From Limnohabitans sp. (lineage in GTDB: Bacteria; Pseudomonadota; Gammaproteobacteria; Burkholderiales; Burkholderiaceae_C), in the NCBI RefSeq assembly GCF_023910625.1, contig NZ_JAAVVW010000003.1, forward strand, positions 310,001-374,000: a stretch of DNA of 64,000 nt, in the 5' to 3' direction. A program made the translations under genes and the position numbers. The notes beneath the pieces were generated by a model. It made no database searches. It saw only the letters and a program-made list of their open reading frames with translations, and was not told where the DNA came from. Positions within the stretch are counted from its first letter, which is position 1. Each line of letters begins with the position of its first letter. Below, one piece after another: positions 40,223 to 48,862 of this stretch.

Positions 40223-41185
40223 TTAAACGCCTGCGGCTTTGATCAGTTCGGAGACGCGAGGAAAGTCGGCCTTGAAGACCTCCATGAACTGCTGCGGTGT
40301 GTTGCCCAAGGGTTCAAAGCCAAAGCTGATCAGCTTGGCCTGCACATCAGGCATGGCGGTGATTTCGCGCAGTGCCGTGACCCAGGTGTTTTGAAGGTCC
40401 ACCGGCAGATTGGCCGGGGCGTACATGCCGATCCAGCTGTCCAGATCGAAGCCCTTGAAACCTTGCTCGGAAAATGTGCTGATCTGAGGCATGGTGGAAA
40501 CCCGACGTGTACCCGCAACCCCCAACACTTTCATTTTGCCGCCTTGTGTTTGTGCGCGTGCCGTTGCGGGGTTGGCCCACGCAAAGTCGAGCAACTCGCC
40601 AAACAAATCGATGTGCGCGGCCGCTTCGGATTTGTAGGCTGCGTGGACCAATTGGGTACCCGATTGCTGCGCGAGCAATTCACCAAAGAGATGTGCCGAA
40701 GAACCATTGCCCCATGTGCCGTAACTGAGACTGCCTTTTTTTCGGGCGTGATCGACCAAGTCTTTGAGGGTGTTGAAGGGCGCGTTGGCGCGCACCACCA
40801 GCATGGGGCCGCCGACGGCCAGCATGCTCAAGGGGCTGAAGCTTTTGATGGGGTCATAGGGCAGCTTGGCTTGCAAGATGGCATTGTTCACATGCGTCAG
40901 GGGCAGCGTCATCATGACCGTGTAGCCGTCCGCGGGCGCTTTGGCCACAAAGTCGGCCGCGATGATGCCGCTGGCGCCGGGTTTGGTTTCGACCACGATG
41001 GCTTGCCCCCAGCGCTGCTGAAGTTTTTCACCATAAATGCGGGCCAGGCTATCGATGGGCCCCCCCGCCGTGCCAAAAGGCACGATCTTGATCGGGCGAT
41101 TGGGAAAGCCCGAGGACTAAGCCCAGCTGGGTGTGGCGGCCAGGGCGCCCAAAGTACAAAGAAGCGTTCGGCGTGAGAGCGGCAT
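40223..41185 (-). pseudogene. Bug/TctC-type solute receptor with an amber codon after the signal peptide
   Basis: A start at 41185 encodes a signal peptide MPLSRRTLLCTLGALAATPS followed by WA, and then TAG (41117-41119, codon 23), exactly where mature Bug proteins begin. After the stop the frame continues with SSGFPNRPIKIVPFGTAGGP and a complete Bug receptor of about 295 residues (SYGTWGNGSSAHLFGELLA, FDLDSWIGMYAPANLP). A CAG (Gln) to TAG change would explain it. Bug receptors bind carboxylates in the periplasm; the TctAB membrane partners are absent here. Reinitiation would give a protein without export signal, so it is probably inactive. Confidence 0.88.
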
Positions 41186-41219
41186 GGTGGGTCTCCAAAA
41201 AGTAAATCAGGACGGTCCT

Positions 41220-42560
41220 TCAGTGCGGCATCGCGGGCAGTACTTCGCCACAACATGCGCCAAATCCGATGCGTACGAAACCTGCGCGTTCGCACGCACC
41301 ACGCAACACGATGGCATCTCCATCGAGTAAAAAGCTGCGTTGTTCGCCGTTGGCAAGCGTGATGGGTTCTCGACCTGCCTTGGCCAGTTCGATGATGGCG
41401 CCCGCTTCTTGTGCGGTGGGGCCCGACACAGTGCCTGTGCCCAGCACATCGCCTGCGTGCAGATTGCACCCGCCAGCGGTGTGTTGCACCAACATTTGAG
41501 AGACACACCAATGCTGGTGTTTGAAGTTGGTTTTAGAAATTTCCTGAGCCGGGCTTGCGTGTTCGCGCATCTTGGCCGTTTGCAAAGAGACCGACAAGTG
41601 GATGTCCAGACCGCCATGCGCGCGCAGGGCTTGCCCGTCCAGGTAGGCCAGTGGTTGCGGGTGTTCGTCTGCGCGCGTGAAGGGCAGCCGAAACGGGGCC
41701 AGCGCCTCCATCGTCACAACCCATGGGGACAAAGATGTGGCGAAATTTTTGCCTTGGAAGGGACCTAGCGGTGACATCTCCCAAAACTGAATATCCCGCG
41801 CCGACCAGTCGTTGAGCAAGCCCATGCCAAAGATGTGAGATTCGGCATGTTCCATGGAAACGGGCCTGCCCCAGTCGTTGTCTTGGCCCACGTAAATGGC
41901 CATTTCGAGTTCGTAGTCCAAGCGCTGGCTCGGACCATAAATGGGCCGATCTTGGCCGGGGGCCATGGCTTGGCCGAGCGGTCGGTGCAAGCGTTGATTG
42001 ACCCCCAGACTGGAGGCGCGGCCGTGGTAAGCAATGGGCATCCAGAAAAAATTGGGTGTGACCAAGCCACCATTGCCAATGGCCAAACCTACATTGCGGG
42101 CATGGTGCAAGGAGGTGTAGAAATCGGTGTATTCACCCACTTGGACAGGCGTGGTCATGTCCGCAGACGCCTGCGGGATCAAGGCCGATTGCACCACCTG
42201 CTGTACAGCTGGTGAGGCGTCTTCACGCAGTGCTAGAAACATTGCCACACGCAAAGCGTGCCAGGCATCGGTGCCCATGCGCATCAACTCGCGCAGATCG
42301 CGGCTAGCGGCTTGTGCAGCGGGCTTTGCCAGGGCCGTGTTGACTCCGGGCGCACCCAGCCATGATGTTTGTGTGGCCAAGTGTGCAAGGTCCAGCACTT
42401 GGTCACCGATGGCCACGCCGCACCGCCATGCCTCTTGGCTGTTCGTGCGTCTAAAGCGGCCATATGGCAAGTTCTGAATTGGAAAGTCACTGCCATTGGC
42501 GCTGGCCAACCAGCTGCGGGCTTGCGCGTCGTGGGTCAGGTTCAAGCTGAGCGTGGCCAT
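41220..42560 (-). CDS. Fumarylacetoacetase
   Basis: A 446-residue protein close to fumarylacetoacetase. GEYTDFYTSLHHARNVG, LDYELEMAIYVGQDNDWG and GLLNDWSARDIQFWEMSPLG contain the metal ligands Asp and Glu and match animal FAH segments. FAH splits fumarylacetoacetate to fumarate and acetoacetate in aromatic catabolism. In this operon, with a Rieske oxygenase and a cyclase but no homogentisate dioxygenase, it may act on a related acylpyruvate. The intact length argues for a working enzyme. Confidence 0.88.
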   Translation of the reverse strand: MATLSLNLTHDAQARSWLASANGSDFPIQNLPYGRFRRTNSQEAWRCGVAIGDQVLDLAHLATQTSWLGAPGVNTALAKPAAQAASRDLRELMRMGTDAWHALRVAMFLALREDASPAVQQVVQSALIPQASADMTTPVQVGEYTDFYTSLHHARNVGLAIGNGGLVTPNFFWMPIAYHGRASSLGVNQRLHRPLGQAMAPGQDRPIYGPSQRLDYELEMAIYVGQDNDWGRPVSMEHAESHIFGMGLLNDWSARDIQFWEMSPLGPFQGKNFATSLSPWVVTMEALAPFRLPFTRADEHPQPLAYLDGQALRAHGGLDIHLSVSLQTAKMREHASPAQEISKTNFKHQHWCVSQMLVQHTAGGCNLHAGDVLGTGTVSGPTAQEAGAIIELAKAGREPITLANGEQRSFLLDGDAIVLRGACERAGFVRIGFGACCGEVLPAMPH

Positions 42561-42573
42561 GGTTGTCAGCCTT

Positions 42574-43380
42574 TCAGGACGAAGCCATCAAAGCATCGTC
42601 AAAAATGGCCACAGCGCGTGTCCAGCCGGCCGATGCGCCACGGATCTTGTGCGGAAAGCAGCTGATGTAAAAACCGGTGGGCGGCAACACTTCGAGGTTG
42701 TGCAGTTTTTCAATGTGGCAATAACCAATGTCGCGCCCGGCCTTGTGGCCTTCCCAAATCAATGAAGCGTCTTGGGTTTCGCCGTATTTTTGTGCGGTGT
42801 GCACAAAGGGAGCGTCCCAGCTCCAGGCGTCGGTGCCGGTCAGCCGCACGCCGCGTTCGAGCAAATACATGGTGGCTTCATAGCCCATGCCGCAGCCACT
42901 GGCCACGTAGTTGGGTTGACCGTAACGCTTGCCGGCGGCCGTGTTGACGATCACGATTTCCAGCGGCTTGAGCGTATGTCCTATGCGTTGGAGTTCGGCT
43001 TCGACATCGGCCGCGGTCACCACGTAGCCATCGGGAAAATGTCGAAAGTCGAGTTTCACACCCGGCTGAAAACACCACTCGAGCGGTACATCGTGGATGG
43101 CGATGGCGGGCTTTTTCTCGCCCAGGGCCTTGTCCATGGTCGAGTGGAAGTGGTAGGGCGCATCCAGGTGCGTGCCATTGTGGGTAGACAGGTGCACCAT
43201 TTCCACCGCCCAACCTTCACCATCGGGCAGGTCTTCTTTTTTGAGGCCCGGGAAAAAGGGCTCGATCTGCTCATAGGTATTTTCGTGCGTGAAGTATTCG
43301 ATCTTGGGCGCGAATGCGGGGGGATCGCTCAGCACATCGTTTTCGAGAAAAATCGACAGGTCCACGAATTTCCGGGTCAT
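42574..43380 (-). CDS. Cyclase family protein (kynurenine formamidase-like)
   Basis: A 268-residue metal hydrolase. The signature STHNGTHLDAPYHF gives the HxGTHxDxPxHF metal site, and SGCGMGYEATMYLLERGVRL and GTDAWSWDAPF are further family segments. Members hydrolyse formamides, lactones or cyclic imides. CAGGAG precedes the ATG at 43380 by 7 bases. It lies directly before the fumarylacetoacetase gene. Confidence 0.87.
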   Translation of the reverse strand: MTRKFVDLSIFLENDVLSDPPAFAPKIEYFTHENTYEQIEPFFPGLKKEDLPDGEGWAVEMVHLSTHNGTHLDAPYHFHSTMDKALGEKKPAIAIHDVPLEWCFQPGVKLDFRHFPDGYVVTAADVEAELQRIGHTLKPLEIVIVNTAAGKRYGQPNYVASGCGMGYEATMYLLERGVRLTGTDAWSWDAPFVHTAQKYGETQDASLIWEGHKAGRDIGYCHIEKLHNLEVLPPTGFYISCFPHKIRGASAGWTRAVAIFDDALMASS

Positions 43381-43406
43381 AAAGATCTCCTGGTTTGAGG
43401 TTGAAA

Positions 43407-44195
43407 TCAAGGCCGCTGCCAACGCAGCAATCGGTGCTCAAGGCCTGCCAGCAAGGCGTTGCTGACAAAGCCCAGGGCACCTAACAGCACGATGCCTGCG
43501 AACAGTTCACTGGCACGGAATGAACGGGCGGCCAGCAAGATGGCTTGTCCCAGGCCGGCTTGTGAGGCGATCATTTCGCCGACCACGGCCACGATGAGGG
43601 AGACCGTCATGGACAAGCGCATGCCCGCCAGAATGTCGGGCAATGTGGCAGGCAGTCCGATCTTCCAGGCGAAGGCTGTGCGCGACATTTGCAAACCGGC
43701 GGCCACTTCGCGCAATCGGGGTTCTACATTGGCCAAGCCTTGCACGGTGGCCAGCAGCACCGGCCACATCGCACCAAAAGACACCACAAAGAGCACCATG
43801 CCCGGGCTCAGTCCAAAGATCGAAATGGCCAGGGGAAGAACGGCCGATGCGGGCAGAGGGCGCAAAAATTCCAGCGTCGGGGCGATCCATTGGCGTGCGA
43901 TCACGGACATGCCAATCAAAGTGCCCAAAGCCACCCCGATGAGTGAGGCCAGACCCCAGCCCAGCAACATGCGCATGAAGGTCTGCCAGCTGGCCACGCG
44001 CAAGTCTGACGCGTCCGCGCCCGCTTCGTTGGAAAAACCTTTGCGCAGGCTTTCCCACGTGGCTTCAGGCGTGGGCATGAAAACGCGGCTGACCCATTCG
44101 CCATGGCTGGCAATCCACCACAATGCAAGCAGTGCCATCAGCACCACCATTGGCTCGAGCCATTTGATCCAGGCGGCGTGAGCTGTGGATTTCAT
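43407..44195 (-). CDS. ABC transporter permease (SsuC/TauC type), second
   Basis: A 262-residue inner-membrane protein with six hydrophobic segments. The EAA-loop equivalent is LREVAAGLQMSRTAFAWKIGLPATLPDILAG in the C-terminal third, reached from VIARQWIAPTLEFLRPLP. It forms the channel of an importer for sulfonates, nitrate or similar anions. Its ATG overlaps the previous permease stop (ATGA). Confidence 0.9.
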   Translation of the reverse strand: MKSTAHAAWIKWLEPMVVLMALLALWWIASHGEWVSRVFMPTPEATWESLRKGFSNEAGADASDLRVASWQTFMRMLLGWGLASLIGVALGTLIGMSVIARQWIAPTLEFLRPLPASAVLPLAISIFGLSPGMVLFVVSFGAMWPVLLATVQGLANVEPRLREVAAGLQMSRTAFAWKIGLPATLPDILAGMRLSMTVSLIVAVVGEMIASQAGLGQAILLAARSFRASELFAGIVLLGALGFVSNALLAGLEHRLLRWQRP

Positions 44196-44977
44196 GTGCT
44201 GGCCTGCGAGGTTTGAAGCACGGTGCCGCCCATGCGAACATGCACCCAATGCTGGGCGCGCAAGGTCAGCACATTGATGAGCATGCCCACCACGCCGATC
44301 CAGAAAAGCCAGGCCAGCATGCGGTCAGGTTCCATGCTTTGTTGCGCGATCATCATGGCGTAACCCATGCCATGCGGGTTGGCCGCGATCTCGACGGTGA
44401 CCGCCACCACCAGTGCCACGGCCACGCCCAGTCTCAAGGCCACAAACAGGCGCGGGATCATGGCGGGGAAAACAATCCATTTGGTGCGTTGCCAGGCGCT
44501 CAGGCCCAGTGCTGCTGAGACCTCCAGCAGCCGCGGTTCAACTTGCCGCGCTGCGGCTTGGGTCAAGATGAGCATGGGCCAAAAGGTGGCAAAAGCCACG
44601 ACGCTCAGTTCCATGCGAATGCCAAAGCCAAACACCAGCATGGCCAGTGGAATCAAGGCCACAGAGGGAATGGGTCGCAGCACTTCGACCGTCAAGAAGC
44701 TCATGTGGCCAGCGCGCCGAGACAGTCCCAAAATCAGGCCCAGCAGCAAACCGAGGAACGCACCCAGCAATAGGCCCAATGCGGCGGTGCCCAAAGTGAA
44801 GCCGGTGACCCGCCACAGCCCTTCATCGCTCGTGAGCCACAGCAGCTGCCACCAAGCCTTGAGGGCTTGGGTGGGTGTGGCCAGGGCGTCGCTGCTGCCT
44901 GCCACGCTGCGCACATACAGCTCCAGCGCGGCCAGCAAGAGCAGAGGAAACACCCAGGGACGCAAGCGTGTCCACAT
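44192..44977 (-). CDS. ABC transporter permease (SsuC/TauC type), first
   Basis: A 261-residue permease with the same layout as its neighbour: MSFLTVEVLRPIPSVALIPL, then LEVSAALGLSAWQRTKWIVF as the ATPase-contact loop. Two different permease genes suggest a heterodimeric channel, unlike the usual SsuC homodimer. It follows the ATPase gene by one base. Confidence 0.9.
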   Translation of the reverse strand: MWTRLRPWVFPLLLLAALELYVRSVAGSSDALATPTQALKAWWQLLWLTSDEGLWRVTGFTLGTAALGLLLGAFLGLLLGLILGLSRRAGHMSFLTVEVLRPIPSVALIPLAMLVFGFGIRMELSVVAFATFWPMLILTQAAARQVEPRLLEVSAALGLSAWQRTKWIVFPAMIPRLFVALRLGVAVALVVAVTVEIAANPHGMGYAMMIAQQSMEPDRMLAWLFWIGVVGMLINVLTLRAQHWVHVRMGGTVLQTSQAST

Positions 44978-44978
44978 C

Positions 44979-45743
44979 TCAGGTGTGTCCCAGGTAGTGG
45001 TAAAGCTCGCGACGCAGGCGCAGGAACTCTGGATGCTCTTTGACGCTCAGTTGATCGCGCGGATGCGCGATCGGCACATCGATCATGGCCGCCAGGCTGG
45101 GTTGCTCGGGTGTGGGGTTGGTGCGCAAGGCCACCACCCGATCGCCCAAGTAGATGGCCTCTTCCAGGTCATGTGTCACAAACAGCACGGTCAGGCCTTG
45201 TTCGCGCACCAGGCGTGACAGTTCGTCTTGCAACGCTTCGCGGGTCATGGCGTCCAGTGCACCAAAGGGCTCGTCCATCATCAGCACATCGGGCGACTGT
45301 GCCAAGCATCGGGCAATTTGCAAGCGTTGTTGCATGCCGCCCGATAACTGCGCTGGAAACTTGTGGATGTGCGTTTGCAGGTTAACTGTCTCCAGCACCC
45401 GCTGGACACGTTCCGCCCTTTCGGCCATGGGCACATTGGCCGCTTCGAGCGCCAGCATGACGTTGCCTTCCACCGTGCGCCAGGGCAACAAGGCGCGGGT
45501 GTAGTCCTGAAAGACGAACGCCACCTCGCGCGAGGGCCGCTGGACAAGCTGCCCGCTTCTGCGAATTTGCCCCACGCTGGGCTGCACAAAGCCGGCGGCC
45601 GCGCGCAGCAAAGTGGTTTTACCGCACCCCGACGGGCCAATGATGCAAACAAATTCGCCCCGCGCCACTTCGAAAGAAGTGGGCGAGAGGATTTCCCGGC
45701 CGCCCAGGTGAATCCCCAGGCCTTCAAAGGACAACAAGGTCAT
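44979..45743 (-). CDS. ABC transporter ATP-binding protein (SsuB/TauB type)
   Basis: A 254-residue ATPase. Walker A is IGPSGCGKTTLL, the Q-loop is AFVFQDYTRALLPW, the signature is QLSGGMQQRLQIARCLA, Walker B is VLMMDEPFGALD and the switch His is in LFVTHDLEEAIYLGDRV. It energises the importer formed by the two permeases and the periplasmic protein encoded just upstream. Confidence 0.94.
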   Translation of the reverse strand: MTLLSFEGLGIHLGGREILSPTSFEVARGEFVCIIGPSGCGKTTLLRAAAGFVQPSVGQIRRSGQLVQRPSREVAFVFQDYTRALLPWRTVEGNVMLALEAANVPMAERAERVQRVLETVNLQTHIHKFPAQLSGGMQQRLQIARCLAQSPDVLMMDEPFGALDAMTREALQDELSRLVREQGLTVLFVTHDLEEAIYLGDRVVALRTNPTPEQPSLAAMIDVPIAHPRDQLSVKEHPEFLRLRRELYHYLGHT

Positions 45744-45749
45744 CGTTAT

Positions 45750-46709
45750 TTATTTGACGATGAGGGATGGCACTTTGGGGGATGCCTTGAGCATCTTTTG
45801 GTCGTTCATCATGTCCACCCAGTAATGGAGCTGCTTTTCGCTGATCACCGGGGTGGGCGGGTTCAATTGCATGCTGGCCAGCACCTCAGGGGGCAGCTTG
45901 ATGTACTTGCCAATGTGCCCGCGCACGGCGGCATCGTTGGCGGGTTTTCGAATGAAGTTGGCCGCCTCGATGATGGCTTCCTGGAATGCTTTGACAGCGC
46001 CCGCGTTTTTGGCCACCCAGTCGCGCCGTGCGGTGTAAACGATGCTGGGCATGCCATCGGGTTGGAAGGTGGTGTAGTAAGACGCCACATAGCCCGTACC
46101 GCTGGCCAGAATGCGCGCCATGAACGGGTCGCCGGTCACCACGCCATCGAGGGAGCCCGAACGCAGTAAGTCGCTGTGCTGCGGGAAGGATGCTTCAATG
46201 AAATTGACCTTGGTGGGGTCCACACCGTTGAGTTTGAGCCAAGCGCGAAACGTGACATGCAAGTAGGCGCCAAGGCCCGGTACGCCGATCTTTTTGCCCA
46301 CGCAGTCTTGGGCTGTTCGAATGCCACTGCCTGCCCGTGCCACAAAGCCAACGCCGGTGACACTTTTGCTGGTCATGCCGCCACCACCGACCACCACGTG
46401 GTCAAGTCCACCATCGACCGCTTGCAGGTAGACCGAAGGTGTGGGGCCGCCCATTTGCAGGGAGTCAGATTGGATGGCCGCGGGAATGGACGGGTTCAAA
46501 GGAATGAATTTGGGCTCGACGTCAAGGTTTCTTTTCGTGAAATAGCCTTCTTCTTTGGCGACAAAAACCGACGCGAAATCATTGACCGCCGTGAATCCAA
46601 AAACGATTTTGGTGTTGGACTGTGCATGCGATGGCCAGGCCGAAGCGCTGACGGCCGCTGCTGCTGCGCTGAGAATTTGGCGTCGAGAAAAACCTTGATC
46701 TTGGGTCAT
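45750..46709 (-). CDS. ABC transporter substrate-binding protein (NMT1/SsuA-like)
   Basis: A 319-residue periplasmic protein. Its signal peptide FSRRQILSAAAAAVSASAWP, ending at SHAQ, has a twin-arginine-like start. The mature domain shows VFGFTAVNDFASVFVAKEEG, GKKIGVPGLGAYLHV and DGVVTGDPFMARI, as in NMT1/THI5-like binding proteins for aliphatic sulfonates, taurine or nitrate. The ligand is unknown. Its ATG overlaps the TetR stop by 4 bp. Confidence 0.9.
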   Translation of the reverse strand: MTQDQGFSRRQILSAAAAAVSASAWPSHAQSNTKIVFGFTAVNDFASVFVAKEEGYFTKRNLDVEPKFIPLNPSIPAAIQSDSLQMGGPTPSVYLQAVDGGLDHVVVGGGGMTSKSVTGVGFVARAGSGIRTAQDCVGKKIGVPGLGAYLHVTFRAWLKLNGVDPTKVNFIEASFPQHSDLLRSGSLDGVVTGDPFMARILASGTGYVASYYTTFQPDGMPSIVYTARRDWVAKNAGAVKAFQEAIIEAANFIRKPANDAAVRGHIGKYIKLPPEVLASMQLNPPTPVISEKQLHYWVDMMNDQKMLKASPKVPSLIVK

Positions 46710-47431
46710 GAAAGTCTCCTTTTGGTGATGCGGGGATGAAACGATTGCACGGCCCCCCGAATGCCATGCACGATGAACTGGACCAAATGCACTTGGGCAT
46801 TGGGGTCGAAGGGTATGCATTCACCATAAGACAGTCGGGCCACGCGCGCATCACTCAGGTGATGGAGCAACACGCCCAAGCTGAACTGGTAGCACCAAGC
46901 GGCTGTACCGCGTGTCATTTGTCGATCAGGGTTTTCAGCCGCCAATGTGTCGTGCAAGGCGGTGATGAATGCTTCTGCCATGGGATCAAAAAAATCGCGC
47001 AGCACCGCATCAGCCTCATCACTTTGTGGACTCAGGCCTTTGGTGATCAGCATGGCGTAAGACTCGCCTTCGGGGCTCGAGCGCAGGCGAATCACTGGGG
47101 AAATGAAGGCCTCCACAATGCGCTGCAACTTGTGGCGAGTGTGGGCTTGTTCCTGCAGAACTTGCAAACCAGCCAATCGCTCATCAATCGTGCCGGACCA
47201 ATGCTCAAAGATCGCATGAAAAAGCGCTTGCTTCTGCCCGAAGTGGTAACCGACCAAAGCCAGTGGTACTTGCGCTTCTTGTGCGATTTGACGGATCGAC
47301 ACAGCATGGAATCCGTATTTTGCGAACAACCGTTCTGCTGCCAACAAAATTTGCCCCTTGCGATCGGTGCGCATGGCTGCAGAATTTTTGCGCAGACCGG
47401 ATTTGGCAGAAGTTTGTATGCCCGTGTTCAT
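46706..47431 (-). CDS. TetR-family transcriptional regulator
   Basis: A 241-residue regulator. The N-terminal helix-turn-helix is AERLFAKYGFHAVSIRQIAQ, followed by VPLALVGYHFGQKQALFHAI. The C-terminal ligand domain resembles the CerR/DUF1956 type. Because its stop overlaps the start of the binding-protein gene, it is the first gene of the operon it probably represses. A 17 bp palindrome lies 18 bp upstream of its start. Confidence 0.92.
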   Translation of the reverse strand: MNTGIQTSAKSGLRKNSAAMRTDRKGQILLAAERLFAKYGFHAVSIRQIAQEAQVPLALVGYHFGQKQALFHAIFEHWSGTIDERLAGLQVLQEQAHTRHKLQRIVEAFISPVIRLRSSPEGESYAMLITKGLSPQSDEADAVLRDFFDPMAEAFITALHDTLAAENPDRQMTRGTAAWCYQFSLGVLLHHLSDARVARLSYGECIPFDPNAQVHLVQFIVHGIRGAVQSFHPRITKRRLS

Positions 47432-47449
47432 CGGATTTATTTAACGCTC

Positions 47450-47466
47450 GTTCAATTTAGTTGAAC
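47450..47466. promoter_or_regulatory. Probable TetR operator
   Basis: GTTCAATTTAGTTGAAC is a palindrome (6 bp arms GTTCAA/TTGAAC, 5 bp centre) 18 bp before the TetR gene. The adjacent AACGCTCGTT is also nearly symmetric. The position is right for autorepression of the operon. Confidence 0.6.
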
Positions 47467-47536
47467 ATTCGTACAAACCCTGCTGCTGTGTGCTCTTTGC
47501 CCGCTGGGCAAGCGGCTGTCATCTCAAGTCAGTGCG

Positions 47537-48649
47537 TCAAGCAGAAAGGTTTTCGTCTGCCCACCGCATCAAATTTTGTGTCAAGTGGGGCTGCTCATTT
47601 TGGCGTTGGCGAGCCTTGTTGGCGCATTCTGCCCATGATGTTGATATCGCTTGATCCAGCGCTGGCCATTGGGCGATCTCCAAGCCGTTCCATACCCGGT
47701 GCGCTTGACGTAAGCTCTGTGGTGCTTGGAGCCAATCCAAAAAGGCTTCCAGTTTGGCGTGGTGGGCATGGTCGTCTTGGGGGTAGATTTGCCAAATGAA
47801 AGCTTGGCCCGCCCACAAGGCACGCACCAGAGAATCCTCTCCGCGCACGAAGTTGAGATCGCATGACCACAGCATCTCGTCAAAGCCTTGTTGGTCTGTG
47901 TAAGGCAAGGCGCTCCAGCTGGGTAGAGCGGACGTGTCGGTGAATGTGGCGAGCGCTTGTTGCACAGCCGCCATTGGCCGCCCCGGAGTGACCAACAGGT
48001 GGTGGGGCGTTCCAGCCAGCTGCATGAGCAAGGCATGGAGTGCTGCGGGTTCATAGCAAAACAAGCTGATCAAAAGGCCATCTGGTGCCAATTTCGGTGC
48101 GTGTCGTTGCCGCCATCCAGCGCGTTGTCCAGTCCTTTGAAAAGCTTGCTGACGGGTCTGGAGATCGTGTTCACGCAGCAATCCACCTGTGTCATGGGTG
48201 AACCCCGGGTAAAAAAAGTGTTTGGTCCAGCCTTTGGCAGGTCCGTTCATCACAGGCGAGGGCAAGCCGTGCATCCTAGGCACCCAGTCCTCCGCGCTCA
48301 GGTATTCGAGGTTGATCCATGACGGTTGCCGTGATCGTGTGTTCACACCGTGTGCTACAAAAATCTCGGGCAATTTGCAGCCAAAGGCTTCAATCCAGAC
48401 ATCGGCTTGTGGCAGAGCCTGCAGCCGTGTGGTGTCGTTGGCCTGTTCCCAGGGGATCACCTGAATGTTCGGCCACTGGGTACGCCAATTGTCCGGGGCC
48501 ATCCAGCTCAGCGCCGCGGTCTCGTCCACCCAGAGCCGAACCGATTGCCCCGCCTCGGCCAGTTGTCTCGCCAGCCGCCAACACACGCCCAAGTCGCCGT
48601 GGTTGTCGATGACGGTGCAAAAAATGTCCCAGAGGCGGTTTGAGTTCAT
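47537..48649 (-). CDS. earP: EF-P arginine rhamnosyltransferase EarP
   Basis: A 370-residue GT-B glycosyltransferase. The N-terminal DIFCTVIDNHGDLGVCWRLA carries Asp15 and Asp19, equivalent to the catalytic aspartates of EarP. The nucleotide-sugar site is LNFVRGEDSLVRALWAG, with FIWQIYPQDDHAH after it. It transfers rhamnose from dTDP-rhamnose to Arg32 of EF-P, and the efp gene in this window encodes exactly that arginine. In many species earP and efp are adjacent; here they are 9.6 kb apart. Confidence 0.94.
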   Translation of the reverse strand: MNSNRLWDIFCTVIDNHGDLGVCWRLARQLAEAGQSVRLWVDETAALSWMAPDNWRTQWPNIQVIPWEQANDTTRLQALPQADVWIEAFGCKLPEIFVAHGVNTRSRQPSWINLEYLSAEDWVPRMHGLPSPVMNGPAKGWTKHFFYPGFTHDTGGLLREHDLQTRQQAFQRTGQRAGWRQRHAPKLAPDGLLISLFCYEPAALHALLMQLAGTPHHLLVTPGRPMAAVQQALATFTDTSALPSWSALPYTDQQGFDEMLWSCDLNFVRGEDSLVRALWAGQAFIWQIYPQDDHAHHAKLEAFLDWLQAPQSLRQAHRVWNGLEIAQWPALDQAISTSWAECANKARQRQNEQPHLTQNLMRWADENLSA

Positions 48650-48688
48650 GGAAGGCGATTGTCGCTTGGCTTTTTGCCTTCGTCGGAC

Positions 48689-48815
48689 TGGATACCCGCG
48701 TTCGCGGGCATGACAAGTTGGCTTTGTCACCCCCGACTTGACCGGGGGTCCATGGCTTCGGTTGCGGTGGATACCCGATCAAGTCGGGTATGACACTGTC
48801 CAAATTGGGTATGAC
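48689..48815. repeat. Cluster of REP-like palindromes
   Basis: Three hairpins follow each other between earP and uvrC: GGATACCCGCG-TTCG-CGGGCATGAC, then CACCCCCGACTTGACCGGGG, then GGATACCCGATC-AAG-TCGGGTATGAC, and a fourth half unit. The GGAT...GTATGAC ends are the mark of a common proteobacterial extragenic repeat family. Confidence 0.75.
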
Positions 48816-48862
48816 CGTGTCAAGACAGCAGGGTGGGTTCATTCCCCGTCACAATACGCGCC

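Noticed and set aside
41220..42560. Complete homogentisate pathway
   Set aside because: Only fumarylacetoacetase is present; no homogentisate dioxygenase or maleylacetoacetate isomerase is nearby.
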